Positions 38,400 through 49,173 of a DNA stretch of 64,000 nt are shown piece after piece. Within the stretch, counting starts at the first letter, position 1; the number at the start of each line of letters is the position of its first letter. The translations under genes were made by a program, and so were the position numbers. This stretch comes from Smittia aterrima (Eukaryota > Arthropoda > Insecta > Diptera > Chironomidae). Below the pieces are notes generated by a model. It worked only from the letters and a program-made list of their open reading frames with translations. It was not told the origin of the DNA and did no database searches. The DNA is taken from assembly GCA_033063855.1 (NCBI GenBank), contig CP093831.1, positions 24,862,001-24,926,000 of the forward strand, given 5' to 3'.

Positions 38400-40372
38400 T
38401 CAACCATTTAACGGCAATGAAAACCGATTTGTTGCTTGAATGATAACAGTTGTTATAATTTGATACAGAATATGGAAATTCCATTCGAGAACGAAGGAGA
38501 TCACTGCAATCGCGACAAAGAAAAACCAAACTTGAAAACTTGTACTCAAATCGTGCAAAGTCAAAACTTTTGGACCATCGTCTTCTGGTCTCAATCGAAC
38601 TTCTGTTTCATCTCGAACGAATTTTCCAACAATTCCTGCTTCGAACAACCGAGCAATCTTTTCGTTGTAAGGTTCGTACATGAATTTCAACTTGTTAAAT
38701 TTCAATCCAATTAAATCAGTTCCGAAAGTTTGCTCAAGAATCTTTGGCTGAAGTTCCTCATTGTCGTTTTTCCATTTGAGATGATTATACAAAAAAACGT
38801 CGTAGATAAAATACGCTTTTTTGGATCCAACGGTTAGAAGCTCGTTCAGATGTGAAATGTAAGTACCCTTTATTTCAGGCGGATCTTTCCGCCGCGCTTC
38901 GAAACTAAACAAAAAATTATCAAATTTTTGTTGTAAAATAGAAATAGGCAGGTCAAACCTTTTAAAGATTTTCGTATTTACGAGATAAGATAGTTCTTTT
39001 TTGTACATATAAATCTCGAAACCTTGATCGATGAGATCGTTAATCGTCTTTACAATTGGTTTTCTCAACTCCTTCCGCATAAGATCAAACTGAACTCCTT
39101 GGTAAGCTGTCCTCATGATCAGACTGAACAGCAAGAACAAAATTAGAAGATATCGAGCAAAGTTTCTTCTTGGCAATGCCATTTGACTTCCTCCGAACCA
39201 TCCGATCCTGTTGGAAATAATCGAATTGTTAATGAGGCAAAACTGATGTGGTCAATCACTTACGCCATGTTCATCAAAGGAGATTGAACATTCGGCCCAC
39301 AGACAAAATCTCGAATTTCTTTCGGAACAAACTTAAGAACAATGATCGTGGCAATTCCTGCCAAGAACGTGATGATCATCCAGATCCAAGTGTCGTAATC
39401 GAAAGGCAGAAAGAGTTTATCGAATGGAGTGTAGAGTTCACCAGGAGGAATCAGGAAAAGGTCACGTTTAGTTGTAATTGGATGAGTTAGAACTGCATAG
39501 CTCTTGGGACCATACATTTTACGAATTGCCAACTCGCGTAGTTCAAAGTGACCCTTTTCAGAAGAATTCGGAAAGTAATGCGATCTGAAGTTGAGTGAAT
39601 CTGCTATTGCTTCATTGATTTTTATTAGAAATCCGCCTACAGCATCCCATCCAGTTTCACTTTTTTTGTTTTTTTCAAATGAGATGAAGGGAAATCGTGT
39701 AATATACGGTGATGTTACATTAAGTTTACATCCTTCGAAGTTTTTAAATCTTTTTGGAAAAAACTTTTTCGTTTTCCAAACTTTTTTTTTTGTCATTTCG
39801 TTCAATTTAATTTTTTTCCAGTCCCGGCAATTCGGCTGATGAAACAACTGCAACGTTATCAGTTTAATTTTGTCGTCTGACTCCTCTAGTATATAAGAAA
39901 ACTGAATCGATAATTCGATGAGTGGCCTTTTCTTTAGGCTCGCTCTGTTTTTGAAGGCGATGTCTTTCATGTAGATCAGATAGTGACCATTGTAAGGCAT
40001 GTTCACCGTATAATAACTCTTGAACAAATCAGAACACGCCAAGTAAGTTTCACACATCACAATTGCCGATCGATTTACTTTATTTATATCGATCTTTGGG
40101 ATCATGCGCACTTGAAACGGAAAGTTCAAAGGTTTAACCTTTACAATGTCATTCACCAAATCTCTTAATTCGTTTGTGTTTTCTCCAACTATGAAAATGT
40201 CGAATCGTTCATGATGTTTTACGTAATGTTCACTAATAATTTGATTGATTCCAATCGAAACTAAACTTGGTTCGTTCCATAATTGACTAATTCCAATCGG
40301 AGCTAATCTTTCATCTCCCCAAATTTTAAGAAAACTTTCAAATAAAAGAAGAAACAAAAAGAATGTCTTCAT
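38400..40372 (-). CDS. Divergent ionotropic receptor IRb
   Basis: Intact array member with the common three-exon structure: complement(38400..38904, 38959..39207, 39264..40372), 620 aa. Signal peptide at MKTFFLFLLLFESFL; M1 WMIITFLAGIATIIVLKF ends exon 1. Exon 2 (exactly 249 bp, as in every member) carries the pore and M2. Exon 3 carries the second ligand-binding half (MYEPYNEKIARLFEAG, FVRDETEVRLRPEDDG) and M3 before a short cytoplasmic tail. The receptor differs most from its neighbours in the middle of exon 1, around the segment with GHFELREL, consistent with ligand-binding divergence. Its upstream region is interrupted by a TA-flanked foldback element, which might affect its expression. 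Confidence 0.92.
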
Positions 40373-40418
40373 CTTAAGGCTGAAGAAATGAAAATGAACC
40401 TCAGGCGACTGACACATT

Positions 40419-40630
40419 TTCTGTCTTAAAAACATGTTTGATTGATCAACAACATTTGTTGTTAGTTAGAGCAAAAAATGTAAGATCAAACGAAATATAA
40501 CTTGGAACGACAAGCCAATTTCAACCTTCCCAACTAAATACAGAAGGTTGAAATTGGCTTGTCGTTCCAAGTTATATTTCGTTTGATCTTACATTTTTTG
40601 CTCTATTCAAATTTATTGTTACACTCAATA
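40419..40630 (-). promoter_or_regulatory. Conserved upstream element of IRb, split by a foldback insertion
   Basis: The element shared by all array members is present at 40419-40466 (TTTCTGTCTTAAAAACATG, GATTGATCAACAACATTTG). It resumes at 40606 with TTCAAATTTATTGTTA. The interruption is the 135-bp foldback element at 40469-40603. Confidence 0.55.
40469..40603. mobile_element. 135-bp foldback MITE-like element with TA target duplication
   Basis: Two 61-bp arms, perfectly complementary, surround a 13-bp loop (CCAACTAAATACA, about 40530-40542). The arms begin GAGCAAAAAATGTAAGATCA and end with its reverse complement. TA lies directly on each side (40467-40468 and 40604-40605). In paralogous promoters the site reads TTATTAAT-TA-TTCAAA with one TA and no insert, so the empty site is visible. 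TA duplication suggests mobilisation by a Tc1/mariner-type transposase. No coding capacity. The perfect arms imply recent insertion, or an assembly foldback artefact. Confidence 0.8.
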
Positions 40631-40894
40631 ACATAATGAAACTCTTCGCTCGTGGCCCACGAGTCGTGAGCGGAATAACTCTTTTACAAAAATAAAACAA
40701 GTCTTAACTAAATCTGTCCATTTTGGCTCAACGATGATATATGGACCACATTTTGAGACCAACTCATATATGATGTTTTAGCTATCAATTTTGTAATTGA
40801 ATTCACAACAAAGCTTAAGTCGAATCAACTCAACTGTTATCAACTTTTAAAAAGATTAATTTTTCTCTTCGTTCTTATTGAAAGAAAACTATTT
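40631..40894. other. IRb-IRc spacer remainder
   Basis: No gene. Around 40730-40790 there is a diverged version of the downstream element found after IRd-IRh ('ggctcaacgatgatat' and 'gagacc'). Confidence 0.4.
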
Positions 40895-42863
40895 TCAACC
40901 ATTTAATTGCAGCGAAAACCAATTTGTTGCTTGAATGATAATTGTTATGATAATTTGATGTAGAATATGGAAAATCCATTCAAGAACGAAGAAGATCACG
41001 GCAATCGAAACGAAAAAAAGCCAAACTTGAAAACTTGTGCTCAAATCGTGCAAAGTCAAAACTTTTGGACCATCGTCTTCCGGTCTCAAGCGAACTTCTG
41101 TTTCATCTCGAACGAATTTTCCAACAATTCCTGCTTCGTACAACCGAGCAATCATTTCGTTGTAAGGTTCGTACATGAAATGGAACTTATGGAATGCCAA
41201 ACCAACTAAATCCGTTCCGAAAGGTTCCTCAAGAATCTTTGGAAGAAATTCTCGATTGCCTTTATTCACATTGAGATAAATATTCAAATAAACGTCGTAG
41301 ATGAAAAACGCTCGTTTGGATCCGACGGTTAGATGCTCGTTTAGTCGCATAATAGAAGGTCTTGATTTGAATCTCCTTGTTTTGAAGCTAAACGAAAAAA
41401 ATTAATAAAATCTGCAGTCAAATATTTTTTAACAAAAATTCTAACCTTTTGTAGAATTCAGTTTGTTCGAGATAATAGAGTTCATTTTCTGTTATATAAA
41501 GTTTGAAGCCTTGATCGATGAGTTCGTTAACCGTCTTCACGATTGGTTTTCTCAACTCTTTCCGCATAAGATCAAACTGAACTCCTTGGTAAGCTGTCCT
41601 CATGATCAGACTGAACAGCAAGAACAAAATTAGAAGATATCGAGCGAAGTTTCTTCTTGGCAATGCCATTTGACTTCCTCCGAACCATCCGATCCTGTTA
41701 AAATAATTGAGTTGTTAAAAAGGCGAAACTTCAATATTTTCCTTCACTTACGCCATGTTCATCAAAGGAGATTGCACGTTCGGTCCACAGACAAAATCTC
41801 GAATTTCTTTTGGAACAAACTTGAGGACAATGATCGTGACAACTCCTGCCAAGAAAGTGATGATCATCCAGAACCAAGTGTCGTAATCGAAAGGCAGAAA
41901 GAGCTTCTCGAACGGAGTGTAGAGCTCACCAGGAGGAATCAGGAAAAGGTCTCGTTTTGTTGAAATTGGATGAGTCAGAAGTACTCGCCTTGAATCAGTT
42001 TTTCGAGGCGCCAAGACGCTCAGAAAAATGTCGTGATTTGGTATAAGTTCCCGGGTTTGAATTGTTTTATATTGCACTTTAAAATTGAGCGAATCTGCTA
42101 TAGCTTCGTTTATTCTCAACACAAATCCATTTCTCTTTGATTTCGATTCTAATGCATAGTAAGGAGGATCATTAGCGTTAACGGCTACCTCAAGTTTGCA
42201 TCCATTAAAGTTTTTGAATCTCTTCGGGAAAAACTCCTTCGTTTCCCAGATTTTCTTTTTCTTTGTCATTTCGTTTATTGTAATTTCTTTCCAGTTTCGG
42301 CATTTTGGTTTACGAAACAACTGAAAGGTTATCAGATTTAATTTGTGCTCGGAAAACTTAAGTAAATAGGTGAACTGAATCGAAGTTTCGATGCACGAAC
42401 GTTCCCTAGCCCTGACTCTAGATAAAGCGTTGAAGCCATGTTGTGTCATGTAGATCAGATAGTGACCATTGTAAGGTAAGTTAAATGAATGAGGACTCTT
42501 GAACAAATCAGAACACGCCAAGTAAGTTTCACACAACACAACGGCCGATCGATTTATTTTAGTTTTCAGAATATTTTTATCGATCTTTTTGATCTTGTGC
42601 ACTTGAAACGGAAAGTTTAAAGGTTTAACCTTCACAATGTCATTCACCAAATCTCTTAAATCGTTTGTATTTTTTCCAACTATGAAAATGTCGAATCGTT
42701 CATCACGTTTCACGTAATATTCACTTATCACTTGATTGATTCCAATCGCAACTAAGTTTGATTTGCTGTTGTTTTCATTAATCGCAATCGAAGCAAAATT
42801 CTTTTTTCCACAAATTTCCAAAAAACTTTCAAACAAAAGAACAAACAAAAAAAATGTCTTCAT
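40895..42863 (-). CDS. Divergent ionotropic receptor IRc
   Basis: Intact array member: complement(40895..41387, 41446..41694, 41752..42863), 617 aa. Signal peptide MKTFFLFVLLFESF, M1 FWMIITFLAGVVTIIVLKF, pore IGWFGGSQMALPRR, M2 and M3 all present. It differs from the others in three ways. Exon 2 ends with a GTTAGA donor instead of the usual GTTTGA. Exon 3 has a shorter, unusual start (SFKTRRFKSRPSIMRLNEHL) and is the smallest at 493 bp. The N-terminus reads GKKNFASIAINENNSKSN instead of the usual LAPIGISQ-type block, a feature shared with IRe. Membrane-bound chemosensory channel subunit by family; ligand unknown. Confidence 0.91.
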
Positions 42864-42910
42864 CTTAAGGCTGTCGAAAGGAAAATGAACTTCAACGACT
42901 AACACGAAAG

Positions 42911-42979
42911 TGTTGTCTAGAAATTTTGTTTGATTGGTCTGCAACATTTGTAATTAATTATTCAAATTTTTTGTTCGAC
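42911..42979 (-). promoter_or_regulatory. Conserved upstream element of IRc
   Basis: Diverged copy of the array's shared upstream element: TGTTGTCTAGAAATTTTG, GATTGGTCTGCAACATTTG, then ATTCAAATTTTTTGTTCGAC. Presumed promoter or leader. Confidence 0.45.
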
Positions 42980-43459
42980 GTTTGTAAAAACGAACTTTTT
43001 ATTATCGCTTGTGTGCAATCAAAAACATTTATTGTTATAGCTTTCTTAGAATAATTGATTTGTACACAATTATGAAAACATTCATAAAAGGACGCTCGAA
43101 TAGACGTTCACAATTTTAAATTTCACAATTCTGCTAACTTAACAAAACAAGTTCAAATCTTTTCTGCTCTAGTATTGGCCACCAATTGTTTGCTACAGTC
43201 GCTCATATTTGACACTTAAACCATCAAAGTTTTTTTTATTAAAAGCACACAACAACACAAAAGCCAATAATCTCTTGAAGAGTTAAACTTTTCTTGGCTA
43301 AAGTATGATATGTGGGGGCACAATGAGACCCTCGAATCCTTTGATACTCAAGCATTCACCTTTAGCTAAAATCCCATTTCTGTTCGTTTTCTGATCATTT
43401 CCCGCTATACTCCTTATATCATCCTAGAGCAGTTTTCGCTTTGATTGTCATAAATATTT
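42980..43459. other. IRc-IRd spacer
   Basis: No gene. It is related to the IRe-IRf and IRg-IRh spacers, sharing 'ttatagctttcttagaat', 'acaattatgaaaaca', 'aaaagacgctcgaatagacg' and 'ctagtattggcc'-like blocks. It contains the conserved downstream element at 43294-43370. Confidence 0.55.
43294..43370. repeat. Conserved downstream element, copy after IRd
   Basis: About 77 bp between GGCTAAA and TTTAGCTAAA, with core GTATGATATG, GGGGCACAA and CCTCGAATCCTTT. The ends form a short inverted repeat (GCTAAA/TTTAGC). It lies about 90 bp beyond the IRd stop. Function unknown; possibly a 3'-end or chromatin element, or a relic of a small repeat. Confidence 0.55.
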
Positions 43460-45440
43460 TCAACCATTTAACGGTAATGCGAAACAAATTGTTGTTTGAA
43501 TGATAACAGTTCTAATAGTTTGTCGTAGAATATGGAAAATCCATTCAAGAACAAAGGAGATCACGGCAATCGCGACAAAGAAAAGCCAAACTTGAAAACC
43601 TGTGCTCAAATCGTAAAAAGACAAAACTTTTGGACCATCGTCTTCTGGTCTCAAGTGAACTTCTGTTTCATCTCGAAAGAATTTTCCAATAATTCCTGCT
43701 TCGAACAACCGGGCAATCTTTTCGTTGTAAGGTTCGTACATGAAATTAAACTTGTTAAATTGCAAACAAATTAAATCAGTTCCGAAAGTTTCCTCAAGAA
43801 TCTTTGGCTGAAGTTCCTCATAATCTCTTTTATGTTGGAGATAATACGTCACTTGTACGTCGTACAATAAATGCGCTTTTTTGGATCCGACTGGTAGAAG
43901 TTTGTTTAAATAGGTAATGTAAGAAGAAGAACTCTTTCTTGTTATTGTGGGTCTAGCTTGCTGTCGCGCTTTTAAACTAAACGAAAAAAAAAATATTAAA
44001 TTGTGGATCCAGAACAGAAATATGAAGTTCAAACCTTTTATAGATTTCAGTATTTTTGAGGTAATCAAGATCACTTTTGGTTATATAAAAATTGAAACCT
44101 TGATCGATGAGATCGTTAATCGTCTTTACGATTGGTTTTCTCAACTCTTTCCGCATAAGATCGAACTGAACTCCTTGGTAAGCTGTCCTCATGATCAGAC
44201 TGAATAGCAAGAATAACATTAGAAGATATCGAGCAAAGTTTCTTCTTGGCAATGCCATTTGGCTTCCACCAAACCATCCGATCCTGTTGAAAATTTGAAA
44301 TATCAAATAGAAATTTATCTCTTCTATCACTTACACCATGTTCATCAGAGGAGATTGCACATTCGGCCCACAGACAAAATCTCGAATTTCCTTTGGAACA
44401 AACTTAAGAACAATGATCGTGACAACTCCTGATGAGAAAGTGATGATCATCCAGATCCAAGTGTCGTGATCGAAAGGCAGAAAGAGTTTCTCGAATGGAG
44501 TGTAGAGCTCACCAGGTGGAATCAAGAAAATGTCGCGTTTTGTAGAAACTGGATGAGTCAGAATTATATAGATTTTTTGACGATATACTTTACGAGGCGC
44601 CAAGATGTTTAGCTCAAATTGGCAGTATTCTGAAAACTTTGTCTCTAAGTATTCCGACTTGTAGTTAAGAGAATCTGCTATTGCTTCGTTGAGTTTTATT
44701 AGAAATCCGCCTCCTTGAGGATCCCATCCTGTTTTACTTTTGTTGTTCATTGTCAATACAGTGTAGGAAGGTAGATGAAATAATGGTGCTGATACATTGA
44801 GTTTGCATCCTTCGAAATTTTTGAATCTATTCGGAAAAAACTCTTTTGTTTCCCAGGTTTTCTTTTTCTTTGTCATTTCGTTTACTTCAATTTCCTTCCA
44901 ATCTCGGCAATTCGGTTGATGAAACCTCTCATACGATATCAGTTTAATTTTGTTGTTAGATTCTTTCAGTAAATAAGTGAACTGTGTCGATAATCCGATG
45001 AGCACATGTCTCCCAAGTCTGGCTCTGTCATTCGAATCGATTTCTTTCATGTAGATCAGATAGTGGCCGTTGTAAGGCATGTTCTCAGGATATACACTCA
45101 CAAACAATGCAGAACACGCCAAGAAAGTTTCACACAACACAATAGCCGATCGATTTACTTTATTTTTATTGATCTTTGGGATCATGTTCACTTGAAACGG
45201 AAAGTTCAAAGGTTTGACCTTCACAATGTCATTCACTAAATCTCTCAATTCGTTTGTGTTATTGCCAGCTAAGATTATGTCGAATCTCTCATCATGTTTC
45301 ACGTAATATTCGCTGATCACTTGATTGATTCCAATCGAAACTAAACTTGGTTCGCCTTGACTAACTTCAATCGAAGCTAATCCTCCAGAAGATTCCAGAG
45401 AATTTTCAAATAAAAGAAGAAACAAAAAGATTGTCTTCAT
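43460..45440 (-). CDS. Divergent ionotropic receptor IRd
   Basis: Intact array member: complement(43460..43976, 44035..44283, 44335..45440), 623 aa. Signal peptide MKTIFLFLLLFENSLES; M1 IWMIITFSSGVVTIIVLKF. The exon 1/2 join encodes NMV-IGWFGG rather than NMA. Its closest relative in the window is IRf, with which it shares APLFHLPSYTVLTMNNKSK, the extra glycine in DPQGGGFLIKLN and the exon 3 start with TRKSSSSYITYLNKLLPVGS. With IRe it forms the left copy of a duplicated two-gene block. M2 reads YLLMLFLLFSLIMRTAYQG. Family role: chemosensory ion channel subunit. Confidence 0.92.
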
Positions 45441-45486
45441 CTTAAGGCTGAAGAAAAGAAAATGAACCTCAGGCGTCTAATACAAG

Positions 45487-45555
45487 TTCTGTCCAGAAAA
45501 CTTGTTTGATTGATCTGCAACATTTGTTATTAATTATTTAAAGCTACTATTAGAC
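45487..45555 (-). promoter_or_regulatory. Conserved upstream element of IRd
   Basis: Array upstream element: TTCTGTCCAGAAAACTTG, GATTGATCTGCAACATTTG, then ATTTAAAGCTACTATTAGAC. Presumed promoter or leader. Confidence 0.5.
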
Positions 45556-46011
45556 TTGTAACAACGAGCTTTTTATTGAAACTCTTCGCTTGAATACATT
45601 TAAAAACATTTATGGTTTAAGCTTTCTTAGAACAATTGATTTTTATACAATTATTAAAACAGTCATAAAAAGACGCTCGAATAAAAGAATAGAAAATAAA
45701 ACAAGTCTTTTTTAAAACTCTTCTGCTCTAGTATTGGCCAATGCTCATATTTGACACTTTAGACATCAAGGTTTTCTATTGAAAGCACACAACAACATAA
45801 AAGCCAATAATCTGATATAAACTCTTAAAGAGCTAAAGTTTTCTCGGCTAAATTATGATATGTAGGGGCACAACGGGGTCCTCGAATCCTTTCATACTTA
45901 AGCATTCACCTTTAGCTAAAAGATCCCATTTCTGTTCGTTTCCTGATCATTTCCCGTTCTACCCCCAATATCATCCTTAACCCTTTTTCGTTTTGTTTGT
46001 CATATACATTT
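45556..46011. other. IRd-IRe spacer
   Basis: No gene. It is nearly the same as the IRf-IRg spacer (51271-51724), including 'agaatagaaaataaaacaag' and 'acattttcaaccatttgacg' at the IR stop. This is direct evidence for block duplication of the two-gene unit. Confidence 0.6.
45844..45920. repeat. Conserved downstream element, copy after IRe
   Basis: Same element as after IRd, here with AATTATGATATG and CAACGGGGTCCTCGAATCC. The flanking GCTAAA/TTTAGC arms are kept. Confidence 0.55.
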
Positions 46012-48577
46012 TCAACCATTTGACGGCAGCGAAAAACAATTTGTTGTTTGAATGACAACAGTTCTGATTATTTGTCGTAGAATATGGAATATCCATTCAA
46101 AGACAAAGGAGATCACGGCAATCGTGAAAAAGAAAAGCCAAACTTGAAAACCTGTGCTCAAATCGTAAAAAGACAAAACTTTTGGTCCATCGTCTTCCGG
46201 TCTCAATCGAACTTCTGTTTCATCTCGAACGAATTTTCCAACGATTCCGGCTTCAAACAAACGAGCAATCTTTTCGTTGTAAGGTTCGTACATGAATTTA
46301 AACTTGTTAAATTGCAAACAAATTAAATCCGTTCCAAAAATTTCCTCAAGAATCTTTGGCTGAAGTTCCTCATTGTCGTTTCTATCTTTGAGACGATTAT
46401 TCAATTGAACGTCGTACAATAAATGCGCTTTTTTAGATCCGACTGGTAGAAGCTCGTTCAGATAGGAAATATAAGAACCGTTTGTTTTTATTTTGGGCTT
46501 ATCTTGCTGTCGTGCTTTAAAACTAAACGAAAAAAAACAAGTGTCATTAGCAGTTCATACCGAATTTACTGTAGGGTCTTTCATCAGTTGGGCCTTGGTT
46601 TACTGGTCCGAGGTGGACCCGAATCTGGTAAGCTCTGAGATTTTTTCGCTAAACTCAAACAGCTGCTCATTTCGTGTGAACAACTCAATGCTCTAACTCC
46701 AAAGGAAAAGAAGTTTCATTTGGCGATGGCAAGAGGTGGACCCAGATTTGGTCAGCTATAGAATCAATGCACTAGATTCAATATACTGATTACTTCTTGT
46801 GAACAAGTCACAACGGAAATGTGCGTTCGTTTTCAAGAAAACTTATTTCAAAACTAAAAATCAACTTTTTGTAAGGAGATTCCAGGTTTTGGGCCCGTGA
46901 GCCTGATCCTGATGAGCTAGCGAAAAATCCTTAAAAGTAGTTTTTCGTATTAATGTATATATATAAATGTATATTCTGTATCGACTGGCGAAAAAATTAA
47001 TTCGCTTGATCATCGCGTTCGGGAGTTATCTTAATCACGGACCACGGACGTCGGACACGGACAAAGCGGTCACAATAAGGTGTTCTCATCGTTCGGATGA
47101 AAACAATTGTGGATTCTGAACAGAAATTTGAAGGACAAACCTTTCATAGATTTCAGTATTTTTGAGTAAAGCTAGTTCAATTTCAGGGATATAAAGTTTG
47201 AAGCCTTGATCGATGAGATCGTTAACCGTCTTCACGATTGGTTTTCTCAACTCCTTTCGCATAAGATCGAACTGGACTCCTTGGTAAGCTGTCCTCATGA
47301 TCAGACTGAACAACAAGAACAAAATTAGAAGATATCGAGCAAAGTTTCTTCTTGGCAATGCCATTTGACTTCCTCCGAACCATCCGATCCTGTTGAAATA
47401 TTCAAGTTGTTTAAGAGAAATTAAATTCGTTGCTTCACTTACGCCATGTTCATCAAAGGAGATTGCACATTCGGCCCACAGACAAAATCTCGAATTTCTT
47501 TTGGAACAAATTTGAGAACTAAGATCGTGACAACTCCTGCCAAGAAAGTGATGATCATCCAGAACCAAGTGTCGTGATCGAAAGGCAGAAAGAGCTTATC
47601 GAACGGAGTGTAGAGCTCGCCAGGAGGAATCAGGAAAAGGTCTCGTTTTGTTGAAACTGGATGAGTCAGAATTATATGGATCCTTGGGCCATATGCTTTA
47701 CGAGGCGCCAAGATGCTTAGCTCAACGTCGCAGTAGTTTGAAAATTTTGTCTCTAAATATTCCGACTTGAAGTTGAGTGAATCTGCTATTGCTTCGTTGA
47801 CTTTTATTAGAAATCCGCCAACAGCATCCCATCCAGTTTTGCTTTTATTGTTCTTTTTTAATATTATGTAGGGAGGGTTACGATAATATGGTGCTGTTAC
47901 ATTGAGTTTGCATCCGTTAAAGTTTTTGAATCTATTTGGGAAAAACTCCTTTGTTTCCCAGGTTTTCTTTTTCTTTGTCATTTCGTTTACTTCAATTTCC
48001 TTCCAATCTCGGCAATTTGGTTGATGAAACCTTTCATACGATATCAGTTTAATTTTGTTGTTCGATTCTTTCAGTAAATAAGTGAACTGAATCGATAATC
48101 CGGTGAGGACATGTCTCCCAATTCTGGCTCTGTCGTTCAAATCGTTGAAGCCACGTTGTGTCATGTAGATCAGATAGTGACCATTGTAAGGCATGTTCAT
48201 CGTATAATAACTCATGAACAAATCTGAACACGCCAAGTAAGTTTCACACAAGACAACGGCCGATCGATTTATTTTAGTTTTCAGAATATTTTTATCGATT
48301 TCTGTGATCGTGTGCACTTGAAACGGAAAGTTCAAAGGTTTAACCTTCACAATGTCATTCACCAAATCTCTCAATTCGTTTGTGTTATTGCCAACTATGA
48401 AAATGTCGAATCTTTCATCACGTTTCACGTAATATTCGCTGATCACTTGATTGATTCCAATCGCAACTAAACTTGGTTCGCTTTTCTTTCATTAATTCCA
48501 ATCGAAGCAAAATTCTTTTTTCCACAAATTTCCAGGAAACTTTCAAATAAAAGAAGAAACAAAAAAATTGTCTTCAT
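46012..48577 (-). pseudogene. Divergent ionotropic receptor IRe, frameshifted near its N-terminus
   Basis: Three-exon receptor like its neighbours, exons complement(46012..46522, 47141..47389, 47443..48577). Signal peptide MKTIFLFLLLFESFLEICG is intact, but translation from that ATG stops at a TAG after 36 codons (48467-48469). Exon 1 is 1135 bp, which leaves the wrong phase compared with all seven paralogs, so one base is lost or two gained at roughly 48470-48490. After that point the family frame runs open to the end, with M1, pore, M2 and M3 all conserved. No ATG stands at the point where the frame resumes; the codon at 48446 is GTG. Intron 2 is 618 bp instead of about 55 because of an insertion. 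Either a young pseudogene or a sequencing indel. Confidence 0.72.
46537..47100. repeat. ~560-bp insertion in intron 2 of IRe
   Basis: The other receptors have a ~55-bp intron 2; here DNA of different composition lies between the acceptor-side 'ctaaacgaaaaaa' and the donor-side 'attgtggattctgaac'. It contains two related subunits starting GAGGTGGACCC (46610 and 46733), a patch of 'ggacacggac' type and GGTTTTGGGCCCGTG. A near-identical copy is in IRg. No clear terminal inverted repeats, poly-A tail or target duplication was found by eye. Probably a non-autonomous mobile element or other repeat inserted before the block duplication. Confidence 0.65.
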
Positions 48578-48625
48578 CTTAAGGCTGAACAAACGAAAAT
48601 GAACCTCAGACGACGAATACAAAAA

Positions 48626-48694
48626 TTCTGTCTAGAAAAGATGTTTGATTGATCAGCAACATTTGTTATTAATTATTCAAAGCTACTGTTAGAC
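48626..48694 (-). promoter_or_regulatory. Conserved upstream element of IRe
   Basis: TTCTGTCTAGAAAAGATG, GATTGATCAGCAACATTTG, then ATTCAAAGCTACTGTTAGAC. The promoter region is as well conserved as in the intact paralogs, so transcription may persist. Confidence 0.5.
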
Positions 48695-49173
48695 GTTTAC
48701 TAAAGGATAAATTCTTCGCTTGTGTGCAATTAAAATTATTTATGGTTATAGCTTTCTTAGAATTATTGATTTGTATACAATTATGAAAACAGTCATGAAA
48801 AGACGCTCAAATAGACGTTTCCTGCTAACTTACTGTTCTTTTAACATAACAAATCTTTTTTAAAATTCTAGTATTACACAGTCTAATTTAGACTCCATTT
48901 GTTTGCTACTGTCGCTCATATTTAACACTTTAGCCATCAAAGTTTTTTTAAAAGAAAACGACAACACAAAATCCAACAATCTGACTTTTACTTATGAAGA
49001 GTTAAAGTTTTCTTGGCTAAAGTATGATATGTAGGGGCACAACGGGGTCCTCGAATCCTTTCATACTTAAGCATTCACCTTTAGCTAAAAGATCTCATTT
49101 CCGTTCGTTTCCTGATCATTTCTCGTTGTATATAATCCTGGAAACTTTTTCGTTTTGATTGTAAAAAACATTT
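48695..49173. other. IRe-IRf spacer
   Basis: No gene. Very similar to the IRg-IRh spacer (54359-54843) and more loosely to IRc-IRd. It includes the downstream element at 49014-49090. Confidence 0.6.
49014..49090. repeat. Conserved downstream element, copy after IRf
   Basis: GGCTAAAGTATGATATG ... CAACGGGGTCCTCGAATCC ... TTCATACTTAAGC ... TTTAGCTAAA. In this copy the inverted pairs GCTAAA/TTTAGC and AAGTATGA/TCATACTT are both intact. Confidence 0.55.
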
